Of a stretch of DNA of 25,230 bases, positions 1 through 8,400 are shown piece by piece. The notes under the pieces were generated by a model. That model did not search any database and had not been told where the DNA came from. It saw nothing but the letters and a program-made list of their open reading frames with translations. The DNA comes from an uncultured Solobacterium sp. (GTDB lineage: Bacteria > Bacillota_I > Bacilli_A > Erysipelotrichales > Erysipelotrichaceae). Positions within the stretch are counted from its first letter, which is position 1; each line of letters opens with the position of its first letter. The position numbers were made by a program, and so were the translations under genes. The stretch spans positions 1 to 25,230 of the forward strand of contig CALHUY010000056.1 of assembly GCA_938039295.1 (NCBI GenBank). The letters run 5' to 3'.

Positions 1-29
1 AATGCTCTATCCAGTTGAGCTATCGGCGC
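1..29 (-). tRNA. tRNA gene, 5' part only (probably tRNA-Arg), cut by window edge
   Basis: Read on the minus strand from 29 to 1, the sequence starts GCGCCGATAGCTCAACTGG and continues through the D arm (AGCTC...GAGC) to the start of the anticodon stem. The anticodon lies outside the window. The acceptor strand GCGCCGA and the D arm resemble Bacillota tRNA-Arg genes, so Arg is the likely identity, but without the anticodon this is an inference. A good promoter lies just upstream at 57-85. Confidence 0.75.
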
Positions 30-56
30 AATACACATTAAAATTAGTGCTATATA

Positions 57-85
57 AATATAGCAAGAAAATATCTATTTGGCAA
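57..85 (-). promoter_or_regulatory. Sigma-A-type promoter of the partial tRNA gene
   Basis: On the minus strand a TTGCCA -35 (80-85) and a TATATT -10 (57-62) are separated by exactly 17 bases. Predicted transcription starts near 50, about 20 bases before the tRNA 5' end at 29, as expected for a tRNA promoter. A 6-bp inverted repeat (49-54 with 59-64) overlaps the -10 and is probably chance in AT-rich DNA. Confidence 0.6.
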
Positions 86-97
86 GGTAAAAATAAA

Positions 98-138
98 ATA
101 ATTTTACAAAAGAGACTTCTCCATCAGAAGAAGTCTCT
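98..138 (-). terminator. Rho-independent terminator of the permease gene
   Basis: A perfect 10-bp stem, AGAGACTTCT (111-120) with AGAAGTCTCT (129-138), has an 8-base loop. On the minus strand it is followed by a T-rich tail. It begins 10 bases after the permease stop codon. Confidence 0.8.
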
Positions 139-148
139 TATATAGTTT

Positions 149-1414
149 TTATCCCCAAATCAACCAGGTTACGATGTAACCTGAAAATACTGCAATGAGT
201 GTAAATGGAATACCAATACGGAAGAAATCTTTTGAGGAAACTTTATATCCTTCCTTGTTTAGAATACCAATTGCGGCGATATTTGCACTCGCTCCAACAG
301 GAGTTAAGTTACCACCAAGTGTAGCACCAATCAATAATCCAAAGTATAGAACATATGGTTCTACTCCCATCGAAGTTGCAATACCCTGCACTACCGGTAA
401 CATTGTCGCAACATATGGAATATTATCCACAAATGCAGAGATAACTACCGATACAAGTACAATCATTGTATACATCACAAACACAGAACTGCCTCCAAGT
501 TTTACAAAGAGATCAGCTATCGTATCAATGACACCTGCTTCGGTAATACCAGCAATTACTATAAATAAACCAATCAATAGAAGTAATGTATTGAAATCAA
601 TTGCTTGAATTGCTCGCTTTACAACATCGCTCGATTTCTCACGAATTGCTCTATAAATAATACCAATTACTGCATAACTAATGCAGATAAGACCATTTGT
701 AAGTTGTGGCTTATTCTCAAATTGCGAAGCTGTGATTAATGTTACAATCACACCAATCATCAATAATGAAGGAATATAATCAGTTACCTTTGTGGTAATT
801 TCCGCATGAACTGGTTCTTTTGATTTTCTAAATAAGAATAATAATACCGGAATTGTCATTGCAGCACCAATTTCTACTGATAATGCAATGCCAGGTTTAC
901 CCATAAACACGAAGAAATCGTTAAAACTCATATTTGCATAACCACCTAGAAGAATACTTGTTGTATCCCCTACGAGTGTCGCAGCACCTTGCAAGTTACT
1001 AGATACCGCTATTGCAATAATGACAGGAATAGGATTTGTCTTTAATTTCTTTGAAACCGCTAGACCAACTGGTGCAACCATCAATACAGTCGCAACATTA
1101 TCTACAAACGCAGAAATTACACCTGCAAAAATACTTAATACAACGACTGCCCATTGGATATTAGGTACAGCTTTTAATAGTCCTTCCGCCATAAGTGCAG
1201 GCATTTGGCTTTCAATAAATAACTGAACAACCATCATTGTGCCTGCCAACATTAGAATAATATTCCAATCAACAGCACCGATTACATTTCCTAGTGGTAA
1301 GATTCCTAACAGAATGAATATCCCTGCCGCTATAAGCGCAACATATGGACGTTTTTCTGGAAGTGCCAATAAGAATATATACATGACAATAAACAATGCT
1401 AAAGCAAGTATCAT
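149..1414 (-). CDS. ArsB/NhaD (CitMHS/SLC13-like) ion permease
   Basis: This is an integral membrane transporter of 421 residues with about 10-12 hydrophobic segments throughout. Two related motifs, SAFVDNVATVLM in the first half and SAFVDNIPYVATM in the second, sit at the ends of hydrophobic segments. This is the inverted-repeat signature of the ion transporter superfamily that includes ArsB, NhaD and CitM. The second half also has the LGGNLTPVGASANIAAIG motif typical of ArsB/P-protein relatives. The substrate (arsenite, sodium/proton exchange or an organic anion) cannot be decided, and no arsR or arsC lies nearby. An in-frame upstream ATG at 1465 exists, but I chose 1414 because GGAGG lies 5 bases upstream of it and the first hydrophobic segment then starts at once. 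It appears monocistronic, with its own promoter and terminator. Confidence 0.85.
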   Translation of the reverse strand: MILALALFIVMYIFLLALPEKRPYVALIAAGIFILLGILPLGNVIGAVDWNIILMLAGTMMVVQLFIESQMPALMAEGLLKAVPNIQWAVVVLSIFAGVISAFVDNVATVLMVAPVGLAVSKKLKTNPIPVIIAIAVSSNLQGAATLVGDTTSILLGGYANMSFNDFFVFMGKPGIALSVEIGAAMTIPVLLFLFRKSKEPVHAEITTKVTDYIPSLLMIGVIVTLITASQFENKPQLTNGLICISYAVIGIIYRAIREKSSDVVKRAIQAIDFNTLLLLIGLFIVIAGITEAGVIDTIADLFVKLGGSSVFVMYTMIVLVSVVISAFVDNIPYVATMLPVVQGIATSMGVEPYVLYFGLLIGATLGGNLTPVGASANIAAIGILNKEGYKVSSKDFFRIGIPFTLIAVFSGYIVTWLIWG

Positions 1415-1438
1415 AATTTCCTCCAAACACGTAAGTGA

Positions 1439-1466
1439 ATTATAACAGAAACCAGTAAAATTCAAA
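1439..1466 (-). promoter_or_regulatory. Likely promoter of the permease gene
   Basis: On the minus strand a perfect TATAAT (1439-1444) lies 16 bases downstream of TTTGAA (1461-1466). The predicted start near 1432 would give a short leader containing the GGAGG site. The -35 is weak, so confidence is moderate. Confidence 0.5.
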
Positions 1467-1512
1467 GTGTTATTACATTTAAAAAATATGAACTTTCATG
1501 TAAGATTGAATC

Positions 1513-2535
1513 ATGAAAATTACTTTAAATGATGAAATCAATCAATTTCTAAATCGCTGCCTTACGAATATCATGAATGATTCAAAAAACGATTTTGTAG
1601 GGATGCATATCACAAAGAAAAACGAGAAGAAAGTCATAAAGATGCTCGCAGATGCAGGTATCCCAGAATTTCAGGATATAAAGAATTGCCCTTCTCTTTT
1701 CTTATCTGTCGATGAGTGGGAGAATAATCCATATCACAAAAACATTCATTTAGATTGGATTAAAGATTCTCACTTCACATTCGAAAGAGGAAAAATTTCA
1801 GGCTTTGAATTGTTTAACTCTGACGTAATACAAAAAGACCCAAATCGAGAATTAAATGATTGGATGAAACTACGTGCAATGGATCGTAACTTCGATGCTC
1901 TCTATCTATACCAAGATGATATGGACTGGATGTTTGATGCTCCTAGTGAAGCAAATACCAATGATATTCCTGCTCAACGAGCACACGGTAAAGTACTAAC
2001 CTTTGGTTTAGGTATTGGCTATTTCTTATACATGGCTATTCAAAATCCTAATGTAGAAGAAGTTACTGTAATTGAACGCTCCAAAGAAGTAATTGCAATG
2101 TTTAGAAATTTCATCTTACCCCAATTTGAATCCACAAAACCAATTCATTTGATTGAGGCAGATGCATTTGATTACTTCAATGAAGAATACCTTTCAAATT
2201 TCGACTATATCTATACAGATATCTGGCAATCTTCTCAGGATGGTTTACCTTTGATTACAGGACTTTTAGAACAATGTTACTTACCAAAAGAAAAAGCAGA
2301 CTTCTGGATTGAAGATTCCTGTCTAGAAGTCCTCTGGACATTAATATTCCTATACTTTGAATCCTTAGCACGCAACAAAGAATTAGAAGTGAATCCTTAT
2401 TACCAAACATACATAGAGAAAATTGCTTACTACTTTGAACATATTGATGAAACTGTATCTGATGTAGAAACATTAAAAACATACATGTATGATACAAATA
2501 TTTCACGTAGGATCCTATCAAAAAAACTGGACTGA
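1513..2535 (+). CDS. Spermidine-synthase-fold / SAM-methyltransferase-like protein, function unknown
   Basis: This 340-residue protein looks cytoplasmic. Residues 161-170 (VLTFGLGIGY) form a glycine-rich Rossmann motif I. VTVIERS at 184-190 ends in the acidic residue expected to bind ribose, followed by EADAFDYF (215-222) and FDYIYTDIW (230-238). This order is that of class I SAM-dependent methyltransferases and of spermidine synthases. The first 150 or so residues are a separate domain that I do not recognise, and no polyamine genes lie nearby, so a synthase activity is not claimed. It is one of only two plus-strand genes. No clear Shine-Dalgarno sequence precedes the ATG, so the start is less certain than for its neighbours. 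It ends in a terminator shared with mgtE. Confidence 0.75.
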   Translation: MKITLNDEINQFLNRCLTNIMNDSKNDFVGMHITKKNEKKVIKMLADAGIPEFQDIKNCPSLFLSVDEWENNPYHKNIHLDWIKDSHFTFERGKISGFELFNSDVIQKDPNRELNDWMKLRAMDRNFDALYLYQDDMDWMFDAPSEANTNDIPAQRAHGKVLTFGLGIGYFLYMAIQNPNVEEVTVIERSKEVIAMFRNFILPQFESTKPIHLIEADAFDYFNEEYLSNFDYIYTDIWQSSQDGLPLITGLLEQCYLPKEKADFWIEDSCLEVLWTLIFLYFESLARNKELEVNPYYQTYIEKIAYYFEHIDETVSDVETLKTYMYDTNISRRILSKKLD

Positions 2536-2557
2536 TCAAAAGACCAATCCAGTTTTT
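2521..2557. terminator. Bidirectional terminator between converging genes
   Basis: AAAAACTGGA (2522-2531) pairs with TCCAGTTTTT (2548-2557), and the inner sequence extends the stem imperfectly. T tracts follow the stem on both strands. The hairpin overlaps the stop codon of the plus-strand gene and begins 5 bases past the mgtE stop, so it can serve both. Confidence 0.8.
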
Positions 2558-2562
2558 ATTAT

Positions 2563-3927
2563 TTAAATTAACATTGGTAAGAATATATTTGCTAGTCCTA
2601 AGAAGATAAAGAATCCTAGAACGTCTGTTGCAGTTGTTACAAAGATAGAGGATGATACTGCTGGATCTGCTCCAAACTTGTCTAAAACAACAGGAACTAA
2701 GAAACCAAAGATACCAGCCACCACCAGATTGCCAACCATCGCAATAACGGTAATCACACCCAAGAATATATTTCGATAGAGTATTATTACAATAACTGCT
2801 GTAATCAAACCATTAACTGTACCATTAATAATTCCTAAGAAGATCTCCTTTACAAATGACTTCCAATTTCTCTTGAAATCAACTTTATCAGTCGCAATCT
2901 GACGTACCAAGATTGACTGTGTTTGGGAGCCTGCATTACCACCCATACCAGAGATAATTGTCATAATTGAGCTAAGCGCAACAACCTGTGCAATTGTACC
3001 TTCAAAAACCTTTACGGTAAAAGATGCCATGAAAGCTGTAATTAGGTTAATTAATAACCAAGGTAAACGCAACTTAATAGATTGAAATAGTGTTGTGTCA
3101 AGACTTTCTTCTTTAGATACACCACCCATCTCCAACATATCTTCGTTATACTCTTCAACGATAACGTCAATAATATCATCGACAGTAACGATACCAAGAA
3201 TTGCCATACGTTGATTTACAACAGGAATTGCTTTCAAGTCATATTTTGATACAAGTTTGGCAACTTCTTCCTGGTCCATCTCTGGACCAACGCTGATGAA
3301 GTTTTCTTTCATGATATCTGACATCAATATATCTTTATCTGAGGATAAAATATCTCGTAAATCGGCAATACCAATTAATTGTCCTCTTGCGTTTACTACA
3401 AAGATTGTTTCAATAACTTCAATCTTTGGTCCAATCTCACGAATCTTTTCTAAACCTTCGATAACCTTCAAATCATCTTTGATTGCGATGTAGGCGGTCG
3501 TCATAATACCACCAGCTGTATCTGCTGGATATTCCAATAGATTAGTGATTTCAGTACGATCTTTATCCTTCATCAAATTCACAATGGTTTTACGTCTACC
3601 AATTGTTAAATCTCCAACAATATCAGCGATATCATCCTGTGCCATATTACTAAAGATTTCTAGAAGTTCATTATTAGATAATGCATACGTAAAACGAACA
3701 CGAAGTTCATCATCTGCTTGTTCTAATACAGAAGCGATATCATCTGACGATAAGATACTGCACATTTTCCATAGTTCTTCATCATCGAGATATTCAGCAG
3801 CTTGTGCCACGTCAATCGGATTATTCTCTTTAATATATTCAGAAAGTTCTGCAGCCTCACCAGCTTCAATCATCTGGCGCAGTCTTTCTTCATTCATCAT
3901 TTCTTCTCTTATTATTTCTTCAGACAT
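2563..3927 (-). CDS. mgtE: Magnesium transporter MgtE
   Basis: MgtE is a Mg2+-gated channel of the cytoplasmic membrane. The 454-residue protein has the full family layout: an acidic helical N domain (about 1-130), two CBS domains (about 135-260) and a five-helix membrane domain (about 280-454). Family motifs include GGNAGSQTQSILVRQIA in the membrane domain and FVTTATDVLGFFIFLGLA near the end, whose Asp matches the pore Asp known in this family. A GTG at 3930 is also in frame. I prefer the ATG at 3927 because it gives a 7-base spacing from GGAGG (3935-3939) instead of 4. I see no M-box leader in the short upstream gap, so magnesium control is probably through the protein. It ends at the shared terminator. 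Confidence 0.95.
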   Translation of the reverse strand: MSEEIIREEMMNEERLRQMIEAGEAAELSEYIKENNPIDVAQAAEYLDDEELWKMCSILSSDDIASVLEQADDELRVRFTYALSNNELLEIFSNMAQDDIADIVGDLTIGRRKTIVNLMKDKDRTEITNLLEYPADTAGGIMTTAYIAIKDDLKVIEGLEKIREIGPKIEVIETIFVVNARGQLIGIADLRDILSSDKDILMSDIMKENFISVGPEMDQEEVAKLVSKYDLKAIPVVNQRMAILGIVTVDDIIDVIVEEYNEDMLEMGGVSKEESLDTTLFQSIKLRLPWLLINLITAFMASFTVKVFEGTIAQVVALSSIMTIISGMGGNAGSQTQSILVRQIATDKVDFKRNWKSFVKEIFLGIINGTVNGLITAVIVIILYRNIFLGVITVIAMVGNLVVAGIFGFLVPVVLDKFGADPAVSSSIFVTTATDVLGFFIFLGLANIFLPMLI

Positions 3928-4008
3928 CACACCGCCTCCTTAGCATAATAACTTTATATTTTTATGCCAAGAAATTCAATTTATTTCATCTTATGAATAG
4001 TATTAATT

Positions 4009-4689
4009 TTATGATTGCGCATCAACAACTAGAATTTCAAATTCCAATGATGGCATACATTCCCTTAAATCATGTTCAATACGATGTAGTGCCTCAATAC
4101 GATCTTCAACTGGTGTATTTGCATTTCCTTGAATAATAAAGATAGCATTCTTTGTAGTATCATCAAACTTATAGTTTTCACCATCTCTAACACCCATCCA
4201 AGCTAAGATACCTTGACTATCTCGATAGAGATAATCCGTCTCAGCCACATGCTTTGGCGTTGAACAGATTGGCAAGAATGTATCCTCCTTTTGACTCACT
4301 GTAAATTCTAGTGGTTCTTGAATCTTATCTAAATCATGACCACCAATTGCCAGGAAAGATTTTAAAGTTTCAACATTATAAATATCTACAATACTATTGA
4401 TATGAGGCATTGATCCGCGATGCTGGATATTACGAATGAATGCAGGAATTGTCGGAGGATTCTTCTTAATACTTCTTCCAGCCTTCTGCATGAGTTCGAT
4501 ATAGCCTTGGATAAACGGATGTTGAAGCACTTCATCCACATTGCACTGTAACGCCCACTCTTCTACTTCTTTTTGTTTCTGCAAAAATGCCGGTGTTAGT
4601 TCTGCATTTGGGTCTACATTTCTAGCGATACCAATTACAACATGCTCTACACCAAGTGATTCTAAACTTTTGTCTAAGATTATTTTCAT
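4009..4689 (-). CDS. Free-standing B3/B4 (PheT-like) domain protein
   Basis: This soluble 226-residue protein resembles the B3/B4 tRNA-binding/editing domain of the phenylalanyl-tRNA synthetase beta chain, here without any synthetase. Supporting stretches are PAFIRNIQHRGSMPHINSIV, VDIYNVETLKSFLAIGGHDL and ILAWMGVRDGENYKF, which follow the usual order of the family (a helix leading to the domain, a VDxxN-like turn, then a glycine-rich strand pair). The substrate of such stand-alone domains is not established; hydrolysis of mischarged aminoacyl-tRNA is only a guess. A longer frame opens at 4713, but GAGGTG (4694-4699) selects the ATG at 4689. An extended -10 sequence lies upstream, and no terminator separates it from the sortase gene, so it may also be co-transcribed. 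Confidence 0.75.
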   Translation of the reverse strand: MKIILDKSLESLGVEHVVIGIARNVDPNAELTPAFLQKQKEVEEWALQCNVDEVLQHPFIQGYIELMQKAGRSIKKNPPTIPAFIRNIQHRGSMPHINSIVDIYNVETLKSFLAIGGHDLDKIQEPLEFTVSQKEDTFLPICSTPKHVAETDYLYRDSQGILAWMGVRDGENYKFDDTTKNAIFIIQGNANTPVEDRIEALHRIEHDLRECMPSLEFEILVVDAQS

Positions 4690-4711
4690 ATAGCACCTCA
4701 CTATTACTAGC

Positions 4712-4720
4712 ATTATACCA
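4712..4720 (-). promoter_or_regulatory. Extended -10 promoter ahead of the B3/B4 gene
   Basis: On the minus strand TGGTATAAT occupies 4712-4720: a perfect TATAAT with the TGn extension. No good -35 is visible, as is common for extended -10 promoters. Predicted start is near 4705, giving a leader of about 15 bases. Confidence 0.5.
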
Positions 4721-4748
4721 TTATCAACATTAAAACTACGTTATAAAA

Positions 4749-5486
4749 TCAGTCTTCTTGGATAGGATATTCTTTTACTTTCATCGCTAGTAATATGACT
4801 CTTTTTGAAGAGTATGCATCTAAGCATGTCTGTATCGTTACAAACGCATCACTATATCTTGGTTTTATATCTGTATCGTAAATGACTGAAACTCTTTTTG
4901 CGTCCGAAATCCATTCATAAAACTTCTCAGCAGAAGAAAAATCCTTCTGCTGATAGTTCCAATCTAATTTCGTATTTTTAATAGCAATTAAAAATACTTT
5001 GTATTCCTCTATTTTATCTTGCATGCACAAGTAGAAGCTTTGGTATTCATAAAATAACTTCTTATCTGATAATTCCGCAAGTCTAGTGAAGACTGCATTT
5101 TCAGTTCCATATCCAACATAATGTCCGTAGATAATTTTATTCTTAGATTCCGTTTCAAATATCATCGGTGTTCCACACATAGATGGTTTACCATCAAAAT
5201 TTTGGTAAAGGTACTCTTTTCCACCTGTGTCAATGACAACTGGTTGTGATACAATTCCGTTCTGCCAATAAATCCATGCCCAAAAGTCAGGATTCTGTTT
5301 CTTTAAGTCATTCCATGCTTGCATATTGATGTGCAATCTTTCATTTTCCTTTTGCGGTTGTATTTTATCAGACAGTATTTGAACTTTCAGTTGTTCATCC
5401 TCTAACATCCTCCACTTTCTTGCATAAATACATATACCAAATAACATAACAAATATGCATAATGAGACTTTGATTTTGATTAACAT
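4749..5486 (-). CDS. Class B sortase
   Basis: This is a membrane-anchored cysteine transpeptidase that joins sorted surface proteins to the wall or to one another. The 245-residue protein has an N-terminal hydrophobic anchor (about 7-22) and then an external catalytic domain. The catalytic triad is visible: His122 in IIYGHYVGYGT, Cys221 in VTIQTCLDAY and Arg229 in SSKRVILLA. The preceding stretch NFDGKPSMCGTPMIF and the helix between the His and Cys strands fit class B better than class A or C. Its gene follows the adhesin stop codon by only 5 bases. The AAGG before the ATG is too close to be a normal ribosome site, so translation is probably coupled to the adhesin. That adhesin, with its IPTG sorting signal, is the obvious substrate. 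Confidence 0.9.
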   Translation of the reverse strand: MLIKIKVSLCIFVMLFGICIYARKWRMLEDEQLKVQILSDKIQPQKENERLHINMQAWNDLKKQNPDFWAWIYWQNGIVSQPVVIDTGGKEYLYQNFDGKPSMCGTPMIFETESKNKIIYGHYVGYGTENAVFTRLAELSDKKLFYEYQSFYLCMQDKIEEYKVFLIAIKNTKLDWNYQQKDFSSAEKFYEWISDAKRVSVIYDTDIKPRYSDAFVTIQTCLDAYSSKRVILLAMKVKEYPIQED

Positions 5487-5491
5487 CCTTA

Positions 5492-8400
5492 TTACTTATG
5501 CATGCGCTTTGTTGAGAAAATAGTCCATGCAATACCAATAATTCCTCCAATCAAACAGAACCAGATACCATAGTGAATTCCTACTCCAGTTGGTATATCT
5601 TTTTCCTTCTCATCTGCCACTGTCATTTCAACAGGTTTCTCTGGACTAAAGTTTTGTTCTGTAAGATGTTTGACTTCATGTTTTTCAGTTGAAATCTCAT
5701 ATCCCTTTGGAGCCTCTGTTTCCATCACGTACATTCCTGATACAGCATATGGCACTACAAAATCAATATAACCATTCTTATCCGTTACACCAACTGTACT
5801 TCTTCCATAAATATCCATTGCGATTGTCCCATTGGAATGGAAGACTGTAAATTCAGTATTCTCAAGAACTGTTTCGTAATCTTCTGCATCCACCTTCTTT
5901 ACACGCACATAGATTTTCTTCTTTCGATCAACCGCTTGAATAAGCTGTGGTTTATCTTTTGTGCCTGTTGCAGTAAATACAATATCTTGATCCATACGTT
6001 CATATCCAAATGGTGCCTCTACTTCATGCAAGATATAAGTACTACCACCTTTTACGTATTTACCAATGTCATAAACTTCTTCCTCTGTAGTAACCAAACG
6101 CTGTACTATCTTTGGATTTTGATTTTCATCTAATACCGGTACATATTCTTGATTCTCATCAAGAACAGCTTCATAGATTTCTAGGATAGCACCAACAACT
6201 GCACGACCATCCTCATCTACCTTCTTTAAAGAAATATCAACAGTCAAATCAACCATTTGAATCTTAATTGGTTCGGTAGTAGTTGGATTGTATTTTGGGA
6301 CTGTAAACTGTATTGTTGAAGCGCGATGTACACCATTTACAATCTGAACTTCTTCTAATTCATATTGTTCACCTGCATGCAGGTTATTTAGCTGGATAGC
6401 TTCTGATGTAGTTACTCCATCATTTGGTAAAGGCACCAGTTCCCCAGTCGAAATATTCTTCAGTTGTAAACGTACACCACTTACTGCTATACCATCTTCA
6501 TTTATTTTCTCAATCAGGTATTCAACCGGCTTATCAATCATTTCTACCGCTAGCACTGTGCCATCTGGATTTACAGTAAATGTAATATCATCTGCATAGT
6601 AGTATCCATTTGCTGTCATTTCTTCATGAAGTGTATACTTCTTTCCTGCTGTTAGTCCAGCAATCTTATGTGCAACTTGATAAACAGATACCCACTCATC
6701 TACAATTACATTTTCTTCATCTAAAATGCGTAATTTGGCACCTGGTGTTTCAGGACCTCCTGTAATCATCGTTTTGGTAATTTCGGTCTTTGTAATTTGA
6801 TTTGTAATTGTAAGATTGCGATGAATCGTAGCAGTGATATCATCTTCCTCCACAAACTGTACAGGATATGTTGTTTCATCTAATACAAGGCCATCAAGTG
6901 TCTTAACTTCTTGTACCACATACTTTCCTAAAGGAATCTTCTCGACTGATGCAGATCCATTTTCATCTGTTATAAATTCTGCAAACACATGTCCTTTCGG
7001 TAATATCATAGTTCCATGCATCGGCTCGATAATATCTTCGTCCGCAATGAGTCTAAAAACAATACCAGCTAAGCTTTTTTCTGTTACTAAATTACGGTCA
7101 CTTTGATATTCTTCTACTTTCTTTTGTAGTTCCAGCTGTCCATAGATACGATTATTCTTTACTTCGACTGTAATATATTGATTATTTTCTTCATCTACTT
7201 TTACAACATTCTCTTGTTGTAATGTAAATGGAATCTCCTGTAGTTCTCTTGTAAATCCTACTGGACTACTAATTTCTTCAATTGTATAACTGCCTGGTGC
7301 TAGCTTTAGTGGTGTTGTAATTGTCCCACCTTGTTGTACGACACAGAATGTTCCCTTAGGATATTTAATTTCATCTTTTGTGCTTGTTTGAAATGTATCA
7401 TAACTATTCTCTCCAATACGTTGAACGATATAGTTACCATTTGCATCTTTGATTTTGAAGCCTGCAGAATGAAAATCAATGATTTCATTTGTTTCTGCAT
7501 CCTTCTTTACAAGGCGTACGTAATATTCCTTTGAGATATTGCTAATCTCATATTTTACATCAGGTTGATTTTCATGAGATACTTCGAATACAAAATCTTC
7601 CTTCAATAGTTCAATCTCACTATCTTTAGCAGCTGTTTGACGTACGGTATATTTTCCATATGCTAGTTCCCCTGATTTTGCATTACCCTCTTCATCTGTA
7701 GTAATAATCGCATATTCTTTTGGTGTAAATTCTGATAAGTGTTTATTTGCCTCTTCAAAACTTCCAAAACGATCAATATGTTTTTGTAAGATTGCAGTAA
7801 ATGTAGCACCTTGCTCATTTGTAGCTAGTGCTGAATGATGTTTATCTACAAATAGCTTATGAATACTAAATTTACCTGTGATTACATCATCGAAAACATC
7901 TAGTGAGATGTGATTTGTATGATTTGGTAATTGATCAAATAAAACAATCTTCTTTTCCGTATCTAGTTTATATCCTGTTGGTGCTGTTACCTCTTTGATA
8001 GAATACTGATGTGAGTAATACAGACCCTGAATTGTATTAGAAATACCACTTTCGTCAATGTTTAACATTCCTACTGATCTTTGTGCTGTTTCGTCAAATA
8101 GTTCATAACTCGTTTTCGCAAATGATTCTGCAGCACCTTGTGGTTGTTGTAGATTTGTATCGCTATCATGCTTGATTAAGTTAATACTTGTACCTACAGC
8201 ATATAAATTAATCTCTGCACTATCCACATGTAACTTTCCTGCCTTAATTACATCTTGATTGATCGGTGAACGATAGATAATCTGATTTTCTCCACCTTCA
8301 TCATTACGAGATAATAGTTTATTCACAAAACGAATCTTTGCCTGTTGTCCCATGGCAACTTTAACATAGAAGTCACTTCCCACAACTGTAGAAACAGGCT

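Noticed and set aside
195..1445. Plus-strand frames opposite the permease gene
   Set aside because: They are antisense shadows of a gene with clear motifs, promoter, ribosome site and terminator; none has recognisable domains.
3928..4008. M-box magnesium riboswitch ahead of mgtE
   Set aside because: The gap is only about 80 bases, AT-rich, and lacks the stems and conserved core of that riboswitch.
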